Assembly (NCBI RefSeq): GCF_020564935.1
Contig: NZ_JAJCXB010000028.1
Coordinates: 1-64,000, forward strand
Origin: Streptomyces pinistramenti
GTDB taxonomy: Bacteria > Actinomycetota > Actinomycetes > Streptomycetales > Streptomycetaceae
Direction of reading: 5' to 3'
Length of the DNA: 64,000 bases
Made by a program: the position numbers and the translations under genes. Below are positions 53,284 to 62,404 of this stretch, piece after piece. Below the pieces are notes generated by a model, which ran no database searches, was not told where the DNA came from, and saw only the letters and a program-made list of their open reading frames with translations. How positions within the stretch are numbered: position 1 is the first letter of the stretch; each line of letters opens with the position of its first letter.

Positions 53284-56115
53284 TCACGGTGCCGCGTCGG
53301 CGGAGCCCGCGGGATCATCCGCGCACGGGGCGCCATCCGTCGTCGCGTCATGCACCTTCCCGTCTCCGGACGGCGTGGGCGACGAGTCTTCGCGACAGGC
53401 GTCGGGCGTCCGACCGGTCCGCGGTTTCTCCAGTGGGCGTACTGGGAGCGGGAGCACGTACTCGCCGGCCAGCCTGGCAAGGTGGAGCGGGAGCGGCCCG
53501 GCAAGAGGCGGGTAGTCGTCGTGGTGGCGCAGGAGGTGGACGAGGGCCGCCCACTCAGCGGGCCGGTCGGGGGCCAGGTCGGTCCGGCCGGCATCAGCCA
53601 GGGCCTTCTCCGACAGGCATCCCAGTACGTTCACCTCCAGATACGCCGGGTTCCGTGCGGTGACCGTGGGGGCCTGTGGCCAGCTGTCCGTGAGGATGAG
53701 CTTCCGCAGCCCCTTCGGGGGCTTCCCACCGCTCTTCGGTTTTGCCGCTGTGCTGACGAACACCCGTCCCTGCGCGTCCACAGGGCCGCGCAGTCCCTCG
53801 GTGAAGCCGATCCGTCCCTCGTCGTCATGCGCGTACCACTCCGGGACTTCTTCGCGCCCATTGGCGTCCCTCACCAGTACGCAGCGCAGGTCGGAGCCGT
53901 ACGACGCGAGCCGCTGATGGGGGCCCTCGACAAAATTGATCATGTCCTGGACGAGGGAGCCATTGGTGATTCCGGGCCAACTCTGGCGCAAGTTACCCGA
54001 GTTGGCCAACAGTAGGGTGGGACGGTCACGCAGGTCGTAGAGGATGGTCCTGATCTGTCGTGCAGCCTCGTCGTGCCGGTCGGACCTGTGAGTGAAGCGG
54101 CGCGTCACCGCGGACGGGGCCGGCTCGTCCGCCGAGGTCGGGCACGGCTCGGCTTCGGCTGCGAGCGAGAGCAGGAGCTGCGAATACGGCACCCACGTGC
54201 CCTGCGCGTCATCCCATCCGCATACCGGATGGGCAGAGTCTTCCGGGCGTACTCGCAGTGCAACCAGCCGTTCGCCGGCGCACAGCGTGGGGCCTTTGCC
54301 GTTGTGACGCACCCACCACAGTCCGAGGTACTGCAGGCTGCCGGGAATCGTGGCGTCGGCGTCGAACCCGGGGAAGGTGAGCGCGCCGAGCTGACGGAAG
54401 ACATCGAGCCAGGCGGAGTCGGCCCGGTGGTCGAGACTCGTCTCGGCATCATCCGGGTGAGTGATGAACTGGCTGAGCAGGCCGGCACGGGCGCAGCCGA
54501 GCCGCACCGCATGCTTCGGGTCCGAGTCCTGCGCACCGAAGCGGCTCTTGCCGCCGAGCTCCACCAGCGCGACCGCCGTCGCCGACCTGACGTCGTCCAG
54601 CTGCCGAGCGGTGTCGTCGCGACGCGAGCGGATCGCCTCACCGAGCGCCGCGCGACGTCCGGCCTTCCCCCGCACGGGCTTCAACGGCGCTCCCAGAGCG
54701 CCCAAGGGACGCGTACGGAGCCGGACGTGCAGTCCGCTCCCCCGGAACTCCCAGGCATCCGCCGAGGCGCCTTCGGCGACCGGAAGATCGAGGAGCCCGG
54801 CCAGGCTTGCGAGCAACGCGTCCCTTGTCTCGGCCGTCATCCAGAGGATCTCGATGTCCAGTGGCGCCCCGTTCAGTGCGGTCCGCAGAGCGCGCCGGCG
54901 AGCCCTGGCCCATTCCGGACCGCCCTCGGGCCGCTTGACAGGTTTGATGCGCTGCTTCACCCGCGTCAGATCCGGCACGCGTCGCAGCAGGGGGCGCAGC
55001 CCCTCCTCGACCCAGGTGTCCAGCTCGCTGCGCTCTTCGGGCATGAGCCCTGTACCGATCTTGTGCGCACCCATCTGGTTGCTGTGAACGATTCCGGCGG
55101 CGACGCCGTTGCGACCGGTGAGCCAGTCCTCGGGGGAGGCCAGCAGCGTGTCCGGAGCGGGATACGTGCGGACGATGTCGAGCGCGGGCAAGAGTCCGAC
55201 GGTGCTGCGGCGGCGCCAGGCCATGCCTTTGCTCCGGCGGTCGTACCCGATGACGTTCTCGATCAGCCGCGCTCGGACGGTGCCGGTGTCCGGCCAGGGC
55301 AGCGGGGCATCCAGAAGGACGGTGGCACCGGTCGGGGCCTTGGGGCGAGCTTCATCGCCTGTCGCCCAGCGGCGAATACTGGTGGTGACGTGCACACGAG
55401 GGCTCGGGACGAAGGGCACGGTGTGGACGGTGATCTTGATCAGCGCCGAGTAGTACCAGGTGCGGCGTCCGGCCATGTGCGGCAACGGCGGCCAGGAGAC
55501 CAACTCGGTGCAGTTCGGGCGATTGACGATGCGAAACCGGAGTTCGCCGTCACGGATACGGAACGGGCGCTGCGCCAGCCGCGCAGCCACCCATTCCGGC
55601 AGAAGGCTGTAGAGCCGGTGGTCCGGCTCCGCCGTTCCACCGGCCGACAGGCGGGAGGCGGTGAGATCGAGGGAGGTGGCACGCCACTCGGGCTCTCCCT
55701 CCCAGACTGCGTCGAGGAGCCGTTCGGCGTCATCACGCGTCTCGGCCGAACACGCGCCGTCCGGCTCGTCCTCCTGGTCCTCCAGGCCGTGCAGCAGGTC
55801 AGCGGCCCAGGTGGTCATGAGCGGGACGAGGTTGTCAGCCGGCACGGGTTCACGGGCGTAGATCCACGGCAGTTCGGGCTCCTTGCTCGCTCCGCGTCCA
55901 ATGGCGACGACACCGGGGGCGAGGGCGCTCAGGAGGGAGTTGAGGCGGCCCACCGGCAGGGCGACCGGCTGTCCGCGCCGCCGCTTGACGCGTCCGTACA
56001 ACTCTGTGAGTTCGGCATGCCACGGTTGGGCAAAGGTCAGCACGTGGGGGTGTTCGACCCAGGGGCCGTGTGCCGGGTCGGGTTCGTAGGCGGTGGCACG
56101 GAGGAATTTGTACAT
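53284..56115 (-). CDS. pPIWI_RE protein (prokaryotic PIWI of the three-gene RE island)
   Basis: A 943-aa protein recognised as the pPIWI_RE family: an N-terminal X module (about 1-330, with MYKFLRATAYE and LPEWVAARLAQRPFRI), a MID-like middle (about 380-510, LDIEILWMTAETRDALLASLAGLLDL), and a C-terminal RNase H/PIWI-like domain (about 515-900; SATAVALVELGGK near 550, NSGNLRQSWPGITNG near 704, LRCVLVRDANG, YLEVNVLGC near 825). The family is named for conserved Arg and Glu residues; R near 704 and E near 826 are my candidates. Predicted to use a guide or nucleic-acid end to act on invading DNA/RNA. ATG with GAAAGGGAG upstream, 40 nt behind the helicase gene. Ends in a long acidic tail. Confidence 0.85.
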   Translation of the reverse strand: MYKFLRATAYEPDPAHGPWVEHPHVLTFAQPWHAELTELYGRVKRRRGQPVALPVGRLNSLLSALAPGVVAIGRGASKEPELPWIYAREPVPADNLVPLMTTWAADLLHGLEDQEDEPDGACSAETRDDAERLLDAVWEGEPEWRATSLDLTASRLSAGGTAEPDHRLYSLLPEWVAARLAQRPFRIRDGELRFRIVNRPNCTELVSWPPLPHMAGRRTWYYSALIKITVHTVPFVPSPRVHVTTSIRRWATGDEARPKAPTGATVLLDAPLPWPDTGTVRARLIENVIGYDRRSKGMAWRRRSTVGLLPALDIVRTYPAPDTLLASPEDWLTGRNGVAAGIVHSNQMGAHKIGTGLMPEERSELDTWVEEGLRPLLRRVPDLTRVKQRIKPVKRPEGGPEWARARRRALRTALNGAPLDIEILWMTAETRDALLASLAGLLDLPVAEGASADAWEFRGSGLHVRLRTRPLGALGAPLKPVRGKAGRRAALGEAIRSRRDDTARQLDDVRSATAVALVELGGKSRFGAQDSDPKHAVRLGCARAGLLSQFITHPDDAETSLDHRADSAWLDVFRQLGALTFPGFDADATIPGSLQYLGLWWVRHNGKGPTLCAGERLVALRVRPEDSAHPVCGWDDAQGTWVPYSQLLLSLAAEAEPCPTSADEPAPSAVTRRFTHRSDRHDEAARQIRTILYDLRDRPTLLLANSGNLRQSWPGITNGSLVQDMINFVEGPHQRLASYGSDLRCVLVRDANGREEVPEWYAHDDEGRIGFTEGLRGPVDAQGRVFVSTAAKPKSGGKPPKGLRKLILTDSWPQAPTVTARNPAYLEVNVLGCLSEKALADAGRTDLAPDRPAEWAALVHLLRHHDDYPPLAGPLPLHLARLAGEYVLPLPVRPLEKPRTGRTPDACREDSSPTPSGDGKVHDATTDGAPCADDPAGSADAAP

Positions 56116-56155
56116 ACGGGCTCCCTTTCGGTTCGGTGCCGTCCAGATTCCGGTC

Positions 56156-59100
56156 TCAGGACGGCTCGCAGCTCGGTTCCGTGTCGGACTCAGTTGTGGT
56201 GCCGGCGTCGGCCAGGCAGCGGTTCAGTGCCTCCCAGAGGGGGCCGTAGAGCGCCTTGACGATGTGCCGCTCGTCCTCCGGTACATCGGGGTGCCCTTCG
56301 AAATAGCGCGCCAGAACATCGACGATGCTGAACAGGAGGCTGCTCTTCGGGGTGTCCGGTTCGGGTGGGTCGGCCGCCTGCTTCGGTGCGAAGGCGGCGT
56401 CCACGAAGACGACACGTGCCGGTACACCACCGCGCACGAGTCGGCCGATGACCTGCCAGATGAGGACGAGCATGTCCCAGGTGACCTGCTCGCGGTCGTC
56501 GCCGAGCCGGCTCCAGGCCATGCTCCGCATGAGCACGCGATACCACTGCGAGCGTGCCGTGTTCCGCATCTTCCTGGCACCGTCGTCCAGGCTCGCGGCC
56601 TCACGCACCCAGGTGTCGAACTGCCCGCCTTTCAGGGCGCGTACGAGCCAGTCGTTGATCGCGTGCACGGCCAGGGACAGGTCTTCTGGATGGGGGTGGG
56701 GCCTGGCCAGGAAGTACACGGTGCCGATGGCGGCCTGTCCTTCGCGGTTGAGGATGTTGTGCCCGCGCTCGATGGCCTTCAGCGGGGCGACCAGCACGTC
56801 GGCCTCACAGTCCGCCAAGGACTCGACATCGCCGCGCCGCAGAACCCGTGCCCGGGAGCCGTCGTCTCCGTCACCGCTGTCGTCGTCAGCCAGATCGTCG
56901 TCGTCCGACACCAGCCTCAGGACCTTGCCCTGCCAGCGTCCGCCTTCGAGTGTGTGGAGGGTGTCCGCGACCAGCCGGGCCTCCTCGTAGCTGCCCACCA
57001 GGAGCAGAATCTGGTCCCGGTCCGGAGGAAGCTCGCGCAACTCCAGCTCCAGAGGGCCACCGCTCTGATGCCCCTGGGCCTCGCCGGCGCCCAACTGCAT
57101 CGCCATGCGACGCAGAATCGCCGGACGCGCATCGAGATCGGCCCCGGAAAGGTGCAACGGCCCTTCCGCGCCGTGCAGAAACTCGATGCGGAATTCGCTC
57201 TCCTCGGCGATCAACTCGACCTGCCTCGACGGAGGTTCGAGCAGCACCCCCACGGGGGCCTGGATGTGGTAGCGGCTGGATGTGCCCGCCCAGCTACTGC
57301 CCGACATGAGCAGGACGTTCGTGCTCGGCATGCCGTCCACAGTGGGCAGGTTGGGCATCTCACGCAGCAACTCACGCCCCACACCGCTGCACCGGAAGAA
57401 GGTGAGCTCGCCGCTGCGGACACCGTCCTCGTCCGGCTCCTTCACATGGAACCGGAAGCCCAGGAGGTTGCCCATCGGAGCCTCGGGAACCATCGGCCCG
57501 TAGTCGGCAGGCCGGCGGTACATCTCGTTGAATCCGAGGTTGAGCGCCGTCTGGACCCTCGGCCACATCGCGTTCATCAGGGCGATCTTGGGTTCCAGCG
57601 CACACAGCATGAGAGTGAACTCGAAGCGTTTGACCAGCGCCTCGTACTTCTCCTCAGGTGTCGGCAGCGGTTTCGGCGGTCTCTTCGGCGTACGCTTTTC
57701 GGCCCGCCGTCTGCGCTCTTCGCATGCCTTCTCATACTTGGCGCGCTCGTTCTCCTTCCACGCAGTGAGGCGGAAGAGTTCGTCCATCACGCCGCGCAGA
57801 CGGGCTCGGGTGCGTTCTGGTCTGCCGGTGTGCAGGAGTTCGCCGAGAACACCGGTGAGCTTCACGAGATCCATGCCGTTCGGCAGACCCCGGTCGCCGA
57901 AGGGGTTGTCCCGGAAGGCATCCAGCATGTCGACGAGTGCGTCACGCTCCGCCTTGTGCACATCGACGGCCTCGGGCGACCCGGCTGCGGCTTCCTTCGG
58001 CTTCGGGTATCGCTCCTCCAGCAGCCGGAGTTGCAGGGTCCAGGCATTGAAGTAGCCGGTCCGTACCCAGTCCCTGAGTGTGCGATCCCCGACGAGCATG
58101 GCATAGAGCCGGTCGGTGGCCGTGGTCGCGGTGTTCAGTGCGGCCGACCAGTTCTCCACATCACGGTCGGAGAGTTGAGTACGGCCGCCCACAGCCAGTT
58201 CGCGGACCTTGTGCTCGTTGACGTCGTCCAGGAAGGCGCGCTTGTCGTTCCCGCCGACCAGCGGCACACCGGGCGCGAAGATCTCGTCGAGTTGCATCTG
58301 TACGCGATCGGCTTCATCCACGATGATCAGATCGCTGCGGCGGCATGCCAGCTCCAGGTAACGAATCCGCTCACCGTTCTGTGCTCTGGGAGGACCGGCA
58401 TCCACGAGAGCGGGCATCGTGGTCACCCAGATATCGGCGTCTACGAGCGCGCGGGCGGCGTGGTGGCGCGGACAGGCCGACCACAGAGGGCAGCCGACGG
58501 GCTGCTTCTGCCACCGAGCGTCCCTGCGCTTCTTCTTGCCCGGCGGCTGCGTGGACGGCGGCAGCAGCCGGGCACAGGGTGCCTCGCCAAAGGTCAGAGG
58601 ATCGTCCGTGGCCTGCGGGCGCAGGGCATTGAGGGCGCAGGAGGTGCTCAGGTAGGCGAAGGCCGGGTCATCGTGGGCCAGTAGCCGGTGTTCACCACCG
58701 CCTGCGAGCCTGCGGTGCAGCCGCTGCGCGTGACGCTCCTTACCGGATGCACCGAGTACCGGGGCCGCAGCATGATCGGTGTAGAGGTTGTAGAGCTTTA
58801 CGAGCTTGAGCACCTCGGCGACGTCGCCGACCACCACGGTCACCCGCTTCGGCACCCGGCACTTGGCGAGGTGTACCGCGATGACGTCGCGCAGTGTGCT
58901 TTTCCCCGCACCGACGATGCCCAGCAGGTGTTGAAGCCCGTCGACCGTGAACTCCTTGGCCATTTCGAACCCCGCACCCGGGCCCTTACTGGTGCTGAGA
59001 AATGGATCGCCCATCCGCTCTACCCAGCGTTGTGGGTGTATCGCGTCCATCTCCGCCGCCGTGCGCAGCAGCTCGGCACGGCTGAACGTCAGCGGGCCCA

Positions 59101-59671
59101 CTGAACGCCGGGACTCATCCATGTCGTGCGCCGTGGCCGAGGGCGTGGGCAGCAGCGGCAGGTCAACGGTGGCGGTGCCACGCCCCAGGAAGAAGCCGTG
59201 CGGCCCCGGTTTCGCCAAGGGGAAGGGAGCACCCTCCAACGGCGGCGCCTGGCTCAACAACTCGTCATAAGTGTCCCAGCGGTCCGGGGCCGCAGGCGGC
59301 GCAAGGCGAACGGCGGGGAGCTCGGGGCACACCACGTCGTAACCCCGCAGCTGCCGGTCGAGCTGCTGGTATGACTCCAGCGCTTCCTTCCAGGCACGGC
59401 GGCGCCGCAGTGTCCACATCGTGTACCGCGCCACACGAAGCACCTGTTCCTGGCCGGCAGTCGCCGACAGCCCACGAGCCTTTGCGAACGGGTACCCGCT
59501 GAACAGCGTCCACGCCTCCACGGCCGGCGCGCCGGGGGAGAACCGTTGCTGGAGATACAGCCCGATCTCCACCTGGCACACCGCTTCGAGCTGGGCATTT
59601 TCGAGCTTGGAGGTGGAGTAGGCGGATAGCTCTCTCATCAGGACATGCACGTGTTTGGCGAGGCTACGCAT
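56156..59671 (-). CDS. DinG/XPD-type helicase of the pPIWI_RE island
   Basis: A 1171-aa superfamily 2 helicase. About 230 N-terminal residues (all-helical, probably the island-specific Z-type domain) precede Walker A GIVGAGKST (about 250-258), Walker B LIIVDEADRVQ (about 446-456) and motif VI QVIGRLVRGGVPARVVFVD (about 1070-1088). Between Walker A and B lie cysteines at TSCALNA, APCARLL and GCPLWSACPRHH, placed like the Fe-S cluster of DinG/XPD helicases. A Lys/Arg-rich coiled segment (KYEKACEERRRRAEKRTPKRPPKP) and an acidic loop (DDDDLADDDSGDGDD) are inserted. The ATG at 59671 has GAAGGAG; it overlaps the upstream gene by 8 nt. Confidence 0.85.
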   Translation of the reverse strand: MRSLAKHVHVLMRELSAYSTSKLENAQLEAVCQVEIGLYLQQRFSPGAPAVEAWTLFSGYPFAKARGLSATAGQEQVLRVARYTMWTLRRRRAWKEALESYQQLDRQLRGYDVVCPELPAVRLAPPAAPDRWDTYDELLSQAPPLEGAPFPLAKPGPHGFFLGRGTATVDLPLLPTPSATAHDMDESRRSVGPLTFSRAELLRTAAEMDAIHPQRWVERMGDPFLSTSKGPGAGFEMAKEFTVDGLQHLLGIVGAGKSTLRDVIAVHLAKCRVPKRVTVVVGDVAEVLKLVKLYNLYTDHAAAPVLGASGKERHAQRLHRRLAGGGEHRLLAHDDPAFAYLSTSCALNALRPQATDDPLTFGEAPCARLLPPSTQPPGKKKRRDARWQKQPVGCPLWSACPRHHAARALVDADIWVTTMPALVDAGPPRAQNGERIRYLELACRRSDLIIVDEADRVQMQLDEIFAPGVPLVGGNDKRAFLDDVNEHKVRELAVGGRTQLSDRDVENWSAALNTATTATDRLYAMLVGDRTLRDWVRTGYFNAWTLQLRLLEERYPKPKEAAAGSPEAVDVHKAERDALVDMLDAFRDNPFGDRGLPNGMDLVKLTGVLGELLHTGRPERTRARLRGVMDELFRLTAWKENERAKYEKACEERRRRAEKRTPKRPPKPLPTPEEKYEALVKRFEFTLMLCALEPKIALMNAMWPRVQTALNLGFNEMYRRPADYGPMVPEAPMGNLLGFRFHVKEPDEDGVRSGELTFFRCSGVGRELLREMPNLPTVDGMPSTNVLLMSGSSWAGTSSRYHIQAPVGVLLEPPSRQVELIAEESEFRIEFLHGAEGPLHLSGADLDARPAILRRMAMQLGAGEAQGHQSGGPLELELRELPPDRDQILLLVGSYEEARLVADTLHTLEGGRWQGKVLRLVSDDDDLADDDSGDGDDGSRARVLRRGDVESLADCEADVLVAPLKAIERGHNILNREGQAAIGTVYFLARPHPHPEDLSLAVHAINDWLVRALKGGQFDTWVREAASLDDGARKMRNTARSQWYRVLMRSMAWSRLGDDREQVTWDMLVLIWQVIGRLVRGGVPARVVFVDAAFAPKQAADPPEPDTPKSSLLFSIVDVLARYFEGHPDVPEDERHIVKALYGPLWEALNRCLADAGTTTESDTEPSCEPS

Positions 59672-60779
59672 TGTTCTCCTTCTGCTCGTGTGGCGGGGGC
59701 CGCATCTCCGCCGCCAGTCCGTTGGGCGTCACCAGCGCCGGCCGTGAGGGGCCGGGGAACGGCGCGGCGAAGGCAGCTTCGAAGTCCGGCTGTGCCAGGC
59801 ACTGCTGCGGCACAACCACCACCGCGCACTCCGGTGCGTCGGAGCACTCCTCGCGGACGGTCCTCGCGAGCAGGGCGGGTTGCAGACGGTCGTAGGACCG
59901 CAGGACGCGGTCGGTCCCGTCGGAGTCGACAAGCTCGTAGGTGCCCGGACGGTCCGGCCTGCTCCGCACGGGGATCCCGGCGGCATGGAGGGCTTGGCGT
60001 GCGCTGCGCTCCACCCGCCCCGGGAGCACGAGGAAGACGCGCAAGCACCTGCGCAAGAGCATGACCTCCCCGGGATCGCGCAGCAGAAGGGGCGGTCGGT
60101 CGGTCCGACAGGTCTCGCTCTCGCACCACTCCATGCGCTCGAAGTCGCCGTCGCGGGGCAGCAGTGCCGGTAACTCGCACGTCGCACACAGTGCGAGGAC
60201 GTCGTACCTCCTGAGGAACTCCGGTACCGGAACGTAGAGATCCGCGACCCGCCTCCACAAGCGGTCGTCCCAGCGCCGTTTCCTGGACAACGGTTCCCGC
60301 CCGCTGAGGACGGGCGTGCTGATGAGGAAGTCACGGCATTTGCGGAACGAACTCTCCGAAACGCAACGCTCCTTGACCATCCCCAACAGGGCATGCGCCT
60401 CCCCCGCCGCCAGGCCCCCTCGGTCCGCCGAAGCCAGTTCCAGGCAGGCCCGGGTCGGTACGCGGCCGAGCGGATGCACGAGCCTGGCGTCCGGCGAAAT
60501 CGTTGAGGCCGGCACCGCGAAGGGCTCCTCGCCGGCGCGGGACTCGCGGCTCCACTGCACGAGGTCCGGCAGGCTGGCGGGAGGTGTCCGCTGCTGCTCG
60601 ATGCAGCGCAGAACCACACGGTCGTAGAGGAGCTGCACGGCCGGCGGGTAGGGCAGGGAGAAGGAAGCCAGGCACTGCTGGTCGTCCAGAACGGTGAGGG
60701 CACCTGCGAGTTCGGCATAGAGGCCGGAAAGACCCGGCTCGTCGCCTGGGGGTGTCACCGGGATGCCCAGCGTGTTCAC
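59664..60779 (-). CDS. third component of the pPIWI_RE island (Y/REase-type protein)
   Basis: A 371-aa protein. The middle holds a cysteine cluster, LCATCELPALLPRDGDFERMEWCESETC (about 195-223), likely a zinc-binding site. The C-terminal about 130 residues (RVFLVLPGRVERSARQALHAAGIPV...ECAVVVVPQQ) could form the small restriction-endonuclease fold reported for the third gene of such islands, though I cannot place its catalytic residues by eye. The assignment rests mainly on context: between the helicase and nuclease genes, overlapping both (8 nt and 4 nt). The GTG at 60779 was preferred to the longer frame because of the GTGA overlap. Confidence 0.7.
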   Translation of the reverse strand: MNTLGIPVTPPGDEPGLSGLYAELAGALTVLDDQQCLASFSLPYPPAVQLLYDRVVLRCIEQQRTPPASLPDLVQWSRESRAGEEPFAVPASTISPDARLVHPLGRVPTRACLELASADRGGLAAGEAHALLGMVKERCVSESSFRKCRDFLISTPVLSGREPLSRKRRWDDRLWRRVADLYVPVPEFLRRYDVLALCATCELPALLPRDGDFERMEWCESETCRTDRPPLLLRDPGEVMLLRRCLRVFLVLPGRVERSARQALHAAGIPVRSRPDRPGTYELVDSDGTDRVLRSYDRLQPALLARTVREECSDAPECAVVVVPQQCLAQPDFEAAFAAPFPGPSRPALVTPNGLAAEMRPPPHEQKENNA

Positions 60780-62341
60780 GCGGCGGCCCCGACCGACGCC
60801 GCGGCACACCAGCGGCTGACCTCGCACGTGCCGCAGTGCTCGCCCGGCTGCGGGGCGAAGAGGTCATCCTGGTGCCAATCTCGGACGTGGTCCCGGACGA
60901 CCTCGTCGGCTGTTTCCCGTACGGCGGGCGTATACGGATCGATGATCTCCAGATCAGCTCCCCCGGGCCGCAGCACCTCCAGCTCGACCCGCGCTCCGGA
61001 ACGCGCTCCGCCGAGCTCCATATGGGAGATCAGCAGCACGCCGAGCGCCAGCTGCGGATAGGCCCGCAGCGGATCGCGCCACCAACGCTTGTTTCGGGAG
61101 GAGGACTTGACCTCTCGCCACACCCACGACTCACCATCGCGGTACAGCAGATCCGGGTCGGCGATGATCAGGACATCGGCCTCGGTGTCGTGGTGCACGA
61201 GCCGCTGCTCGGCCAGCAGCGTGTCGTCGTCGCGGAGGTGGCGCAGTGGGCAGACCGCGGCGTGGCGCCGCAGCAGCGTCGCCCCCAAGCGACGCTGCTC
61301 GTCCGTCAGCTCGTACCTCTCGGGAACCCAATGGGCCGGTACGTGTGGGGTGCACGGTGTGACGGGATGCGCGGAGTGCTGCGCCGCGAGGTACGCGTGC
61401 ACCGCGCGACCGCGCTCCGCATCGGGTGCGGCCTCCAGCTCCCGGGCGGCGGGCAGCCGCAGGCGACGCAGATGATCGCGGGCCGGACAGGTGCGATAGC
61501 TGCGACCGTTTGTCGCCGACCAACTCCGGCGTGGGCGTGGCTGCTCGCTGCGTACCCCCAGCAGCCCGGGAGCCTTGGGTACGGCCGGGCACGTGGTCAG
61601 GTACGAGCAGCCGATGCAGGCGGAACCCGGGCGGTATTCCGGACGGTCGAGCAGTTCGGTGAGCGCCTTGCTGCCGTGCTCGCGGTACAGGGCGACGGCT
61701 TCGTCGCGGGTACCGTTGAACAGCACCTCGGTCCGCCCGTCCAGCAGCGCGAACCGGAGCACGCGGACCCGCTCGGGAGGCGGCCCCGGCGTGCCCTCCG
61801 CCATCACGAAGGCGGTGACGGCACGTCGTACATCGCTGACGGGCTTGCCCAACCGGTATGCGGGAACACGGAGTTCCCGCACGCTTCCGTCGGGAGAGGA
61901 CAGGAAGCGTCCCCAGAGCGTGATGCGGTACTCGTCGGCGCCGCGGTGGTCCCTTCCGTCCGGCTGGTACCGGTAGACCCACGGCTCTTCGACTTCCGCC
62001 ATCGGCGCCGCCGGATCGGCCGGGAAGGCATGCCGGTACGTGGCAACAGCGTGTTCGGTCCAGCGGTCGAGCCCTTCGTGTGTCCGCCGGCCATCAAGTC
62101 CGGCGGCACGGCCGTCTCCCGGCGGGTGTTCGGACCGGTCGAGCGCGGACATGAACGGCCCGAACGTGAAGTGCTCCAGGGCTTCCGGTGTACGACGCCG
62201 CCATGTTCCCGGCCGAAGCCCCATGGCTTTCAATGAGTCGGAAGCCGGACAGCGCTGGCCTGTGAAATCCAGCATGCTGACGGAAACACTGATAGTCCGG
62301 GTCTTCCTGAGGAGCCCGCTGGGCGGAGTCCACGTTTCCAT
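60776..62341 (-). CDS. tandem PD-(D/E)XK (Cas4/RecB-like) Fe-S nuclease
   Basis: A 521-aa protein built of two similar halves. Half 1: C31 in GQRCPASD, then SACIGCSYLTTC (about 238-249). Half 2: a second CP motif in SYRTCPARDHLRRL (about 280), the catalytic PD-(D/E)XK residues in VLIIADPDLLYRDGESWVWREVKSSS (about 385-410) and HCGTCEVSRWC (about 500-510). Each half thus has the Cas4/AddB pattern of one N-terminal and three C-terminal cysteines for a [4Fe-4S] cluster. Only half 2 shows a clear D...ExK, so half 1 may be inactive. First gene of the pPIWI_RE operon; ATG at 62341 with GAAAGGTG 4 nt upstream. Confidence 0.8.
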   Translation of the reverse strand: METWTPPSGLLRKTRTISVSVSMLDFTGQRCPASDSLKAMGLRPGTWRRRTPEALEHFTFGPFMSALDRSEHPPGDGRAAGLDGRRTHEGLDRWTEHAVATYRHAFPADPAAPMAEVEEPWVYRYQPDGRDHRGADEYRITLWGRFLSSPDGSVRELRVPAYRLGKPVSDVRRAVTAFVMAEGTPGPPPERVRVLRFALLDGRTEVLFNGTRDEAVALYREHGSKALTELLDRPEYRPGSACIGCSYLTTCPAVPKAPGLLGVRSEQPRPRRSWSATNGRSYRTCPARDHLRRLRLPAARELEAAPDAERGRAVHAYLAAQHSAHPVTPCTPHVPAHWVPERYELTDEQRRLGATLLRRHAAVCPLRHLRDDDTLLAEQRLVHHDTEADVLIIADPDLLYRDGESWVWREVKSSSRNKRWWRDPLRAYPQLALGVLLISHMELGGARSGARVELEVLRPGGADLEIIDPYTPAVRETADEVVRDHVRDWHQDDLFAPQPGEHCGTCEVSRWCAAASVGAAA

Positions 62342-62404
62342 GTTTCACCTTTCACTTTACGGGAATCGTGCACTGGAGAATCCGAGCAAGAGAGGGCGAT
62401 AGCT
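62342..62404. promoter_or_regulatory. divergent promoter region of the pPIWI_RE operon and kinase gene
   Basis: Only 63 bp separate the two starts, and the stretch is visibly A/T-richer than the flanks. It must hold both ribosome sites (GAAAGGTG on the minus strand and AGAGAGGG on the plus strand) and at least part of both promoters, so the two units are likely co-regulated. No single clear -35/-10 pair was found. Confidence 0.5.

Noticed and set aside
53284..56115. Reading the PIWI-like protein as a canonical long Argonaute
   Set aside because: No recognisable N-PAZ layout or DEDX tetrad in the usual positions; the domain order and neighbours (DinG helicase, REase-type protein) fit the pPIWI_RE family better.
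56093..58684. An 863-codon plus-strand frame opposite the helicase gene
   Set aside because: The minus strand carries Walker A, Walker B and motif VI in one frame; the plus-strand product has no recognisable features.
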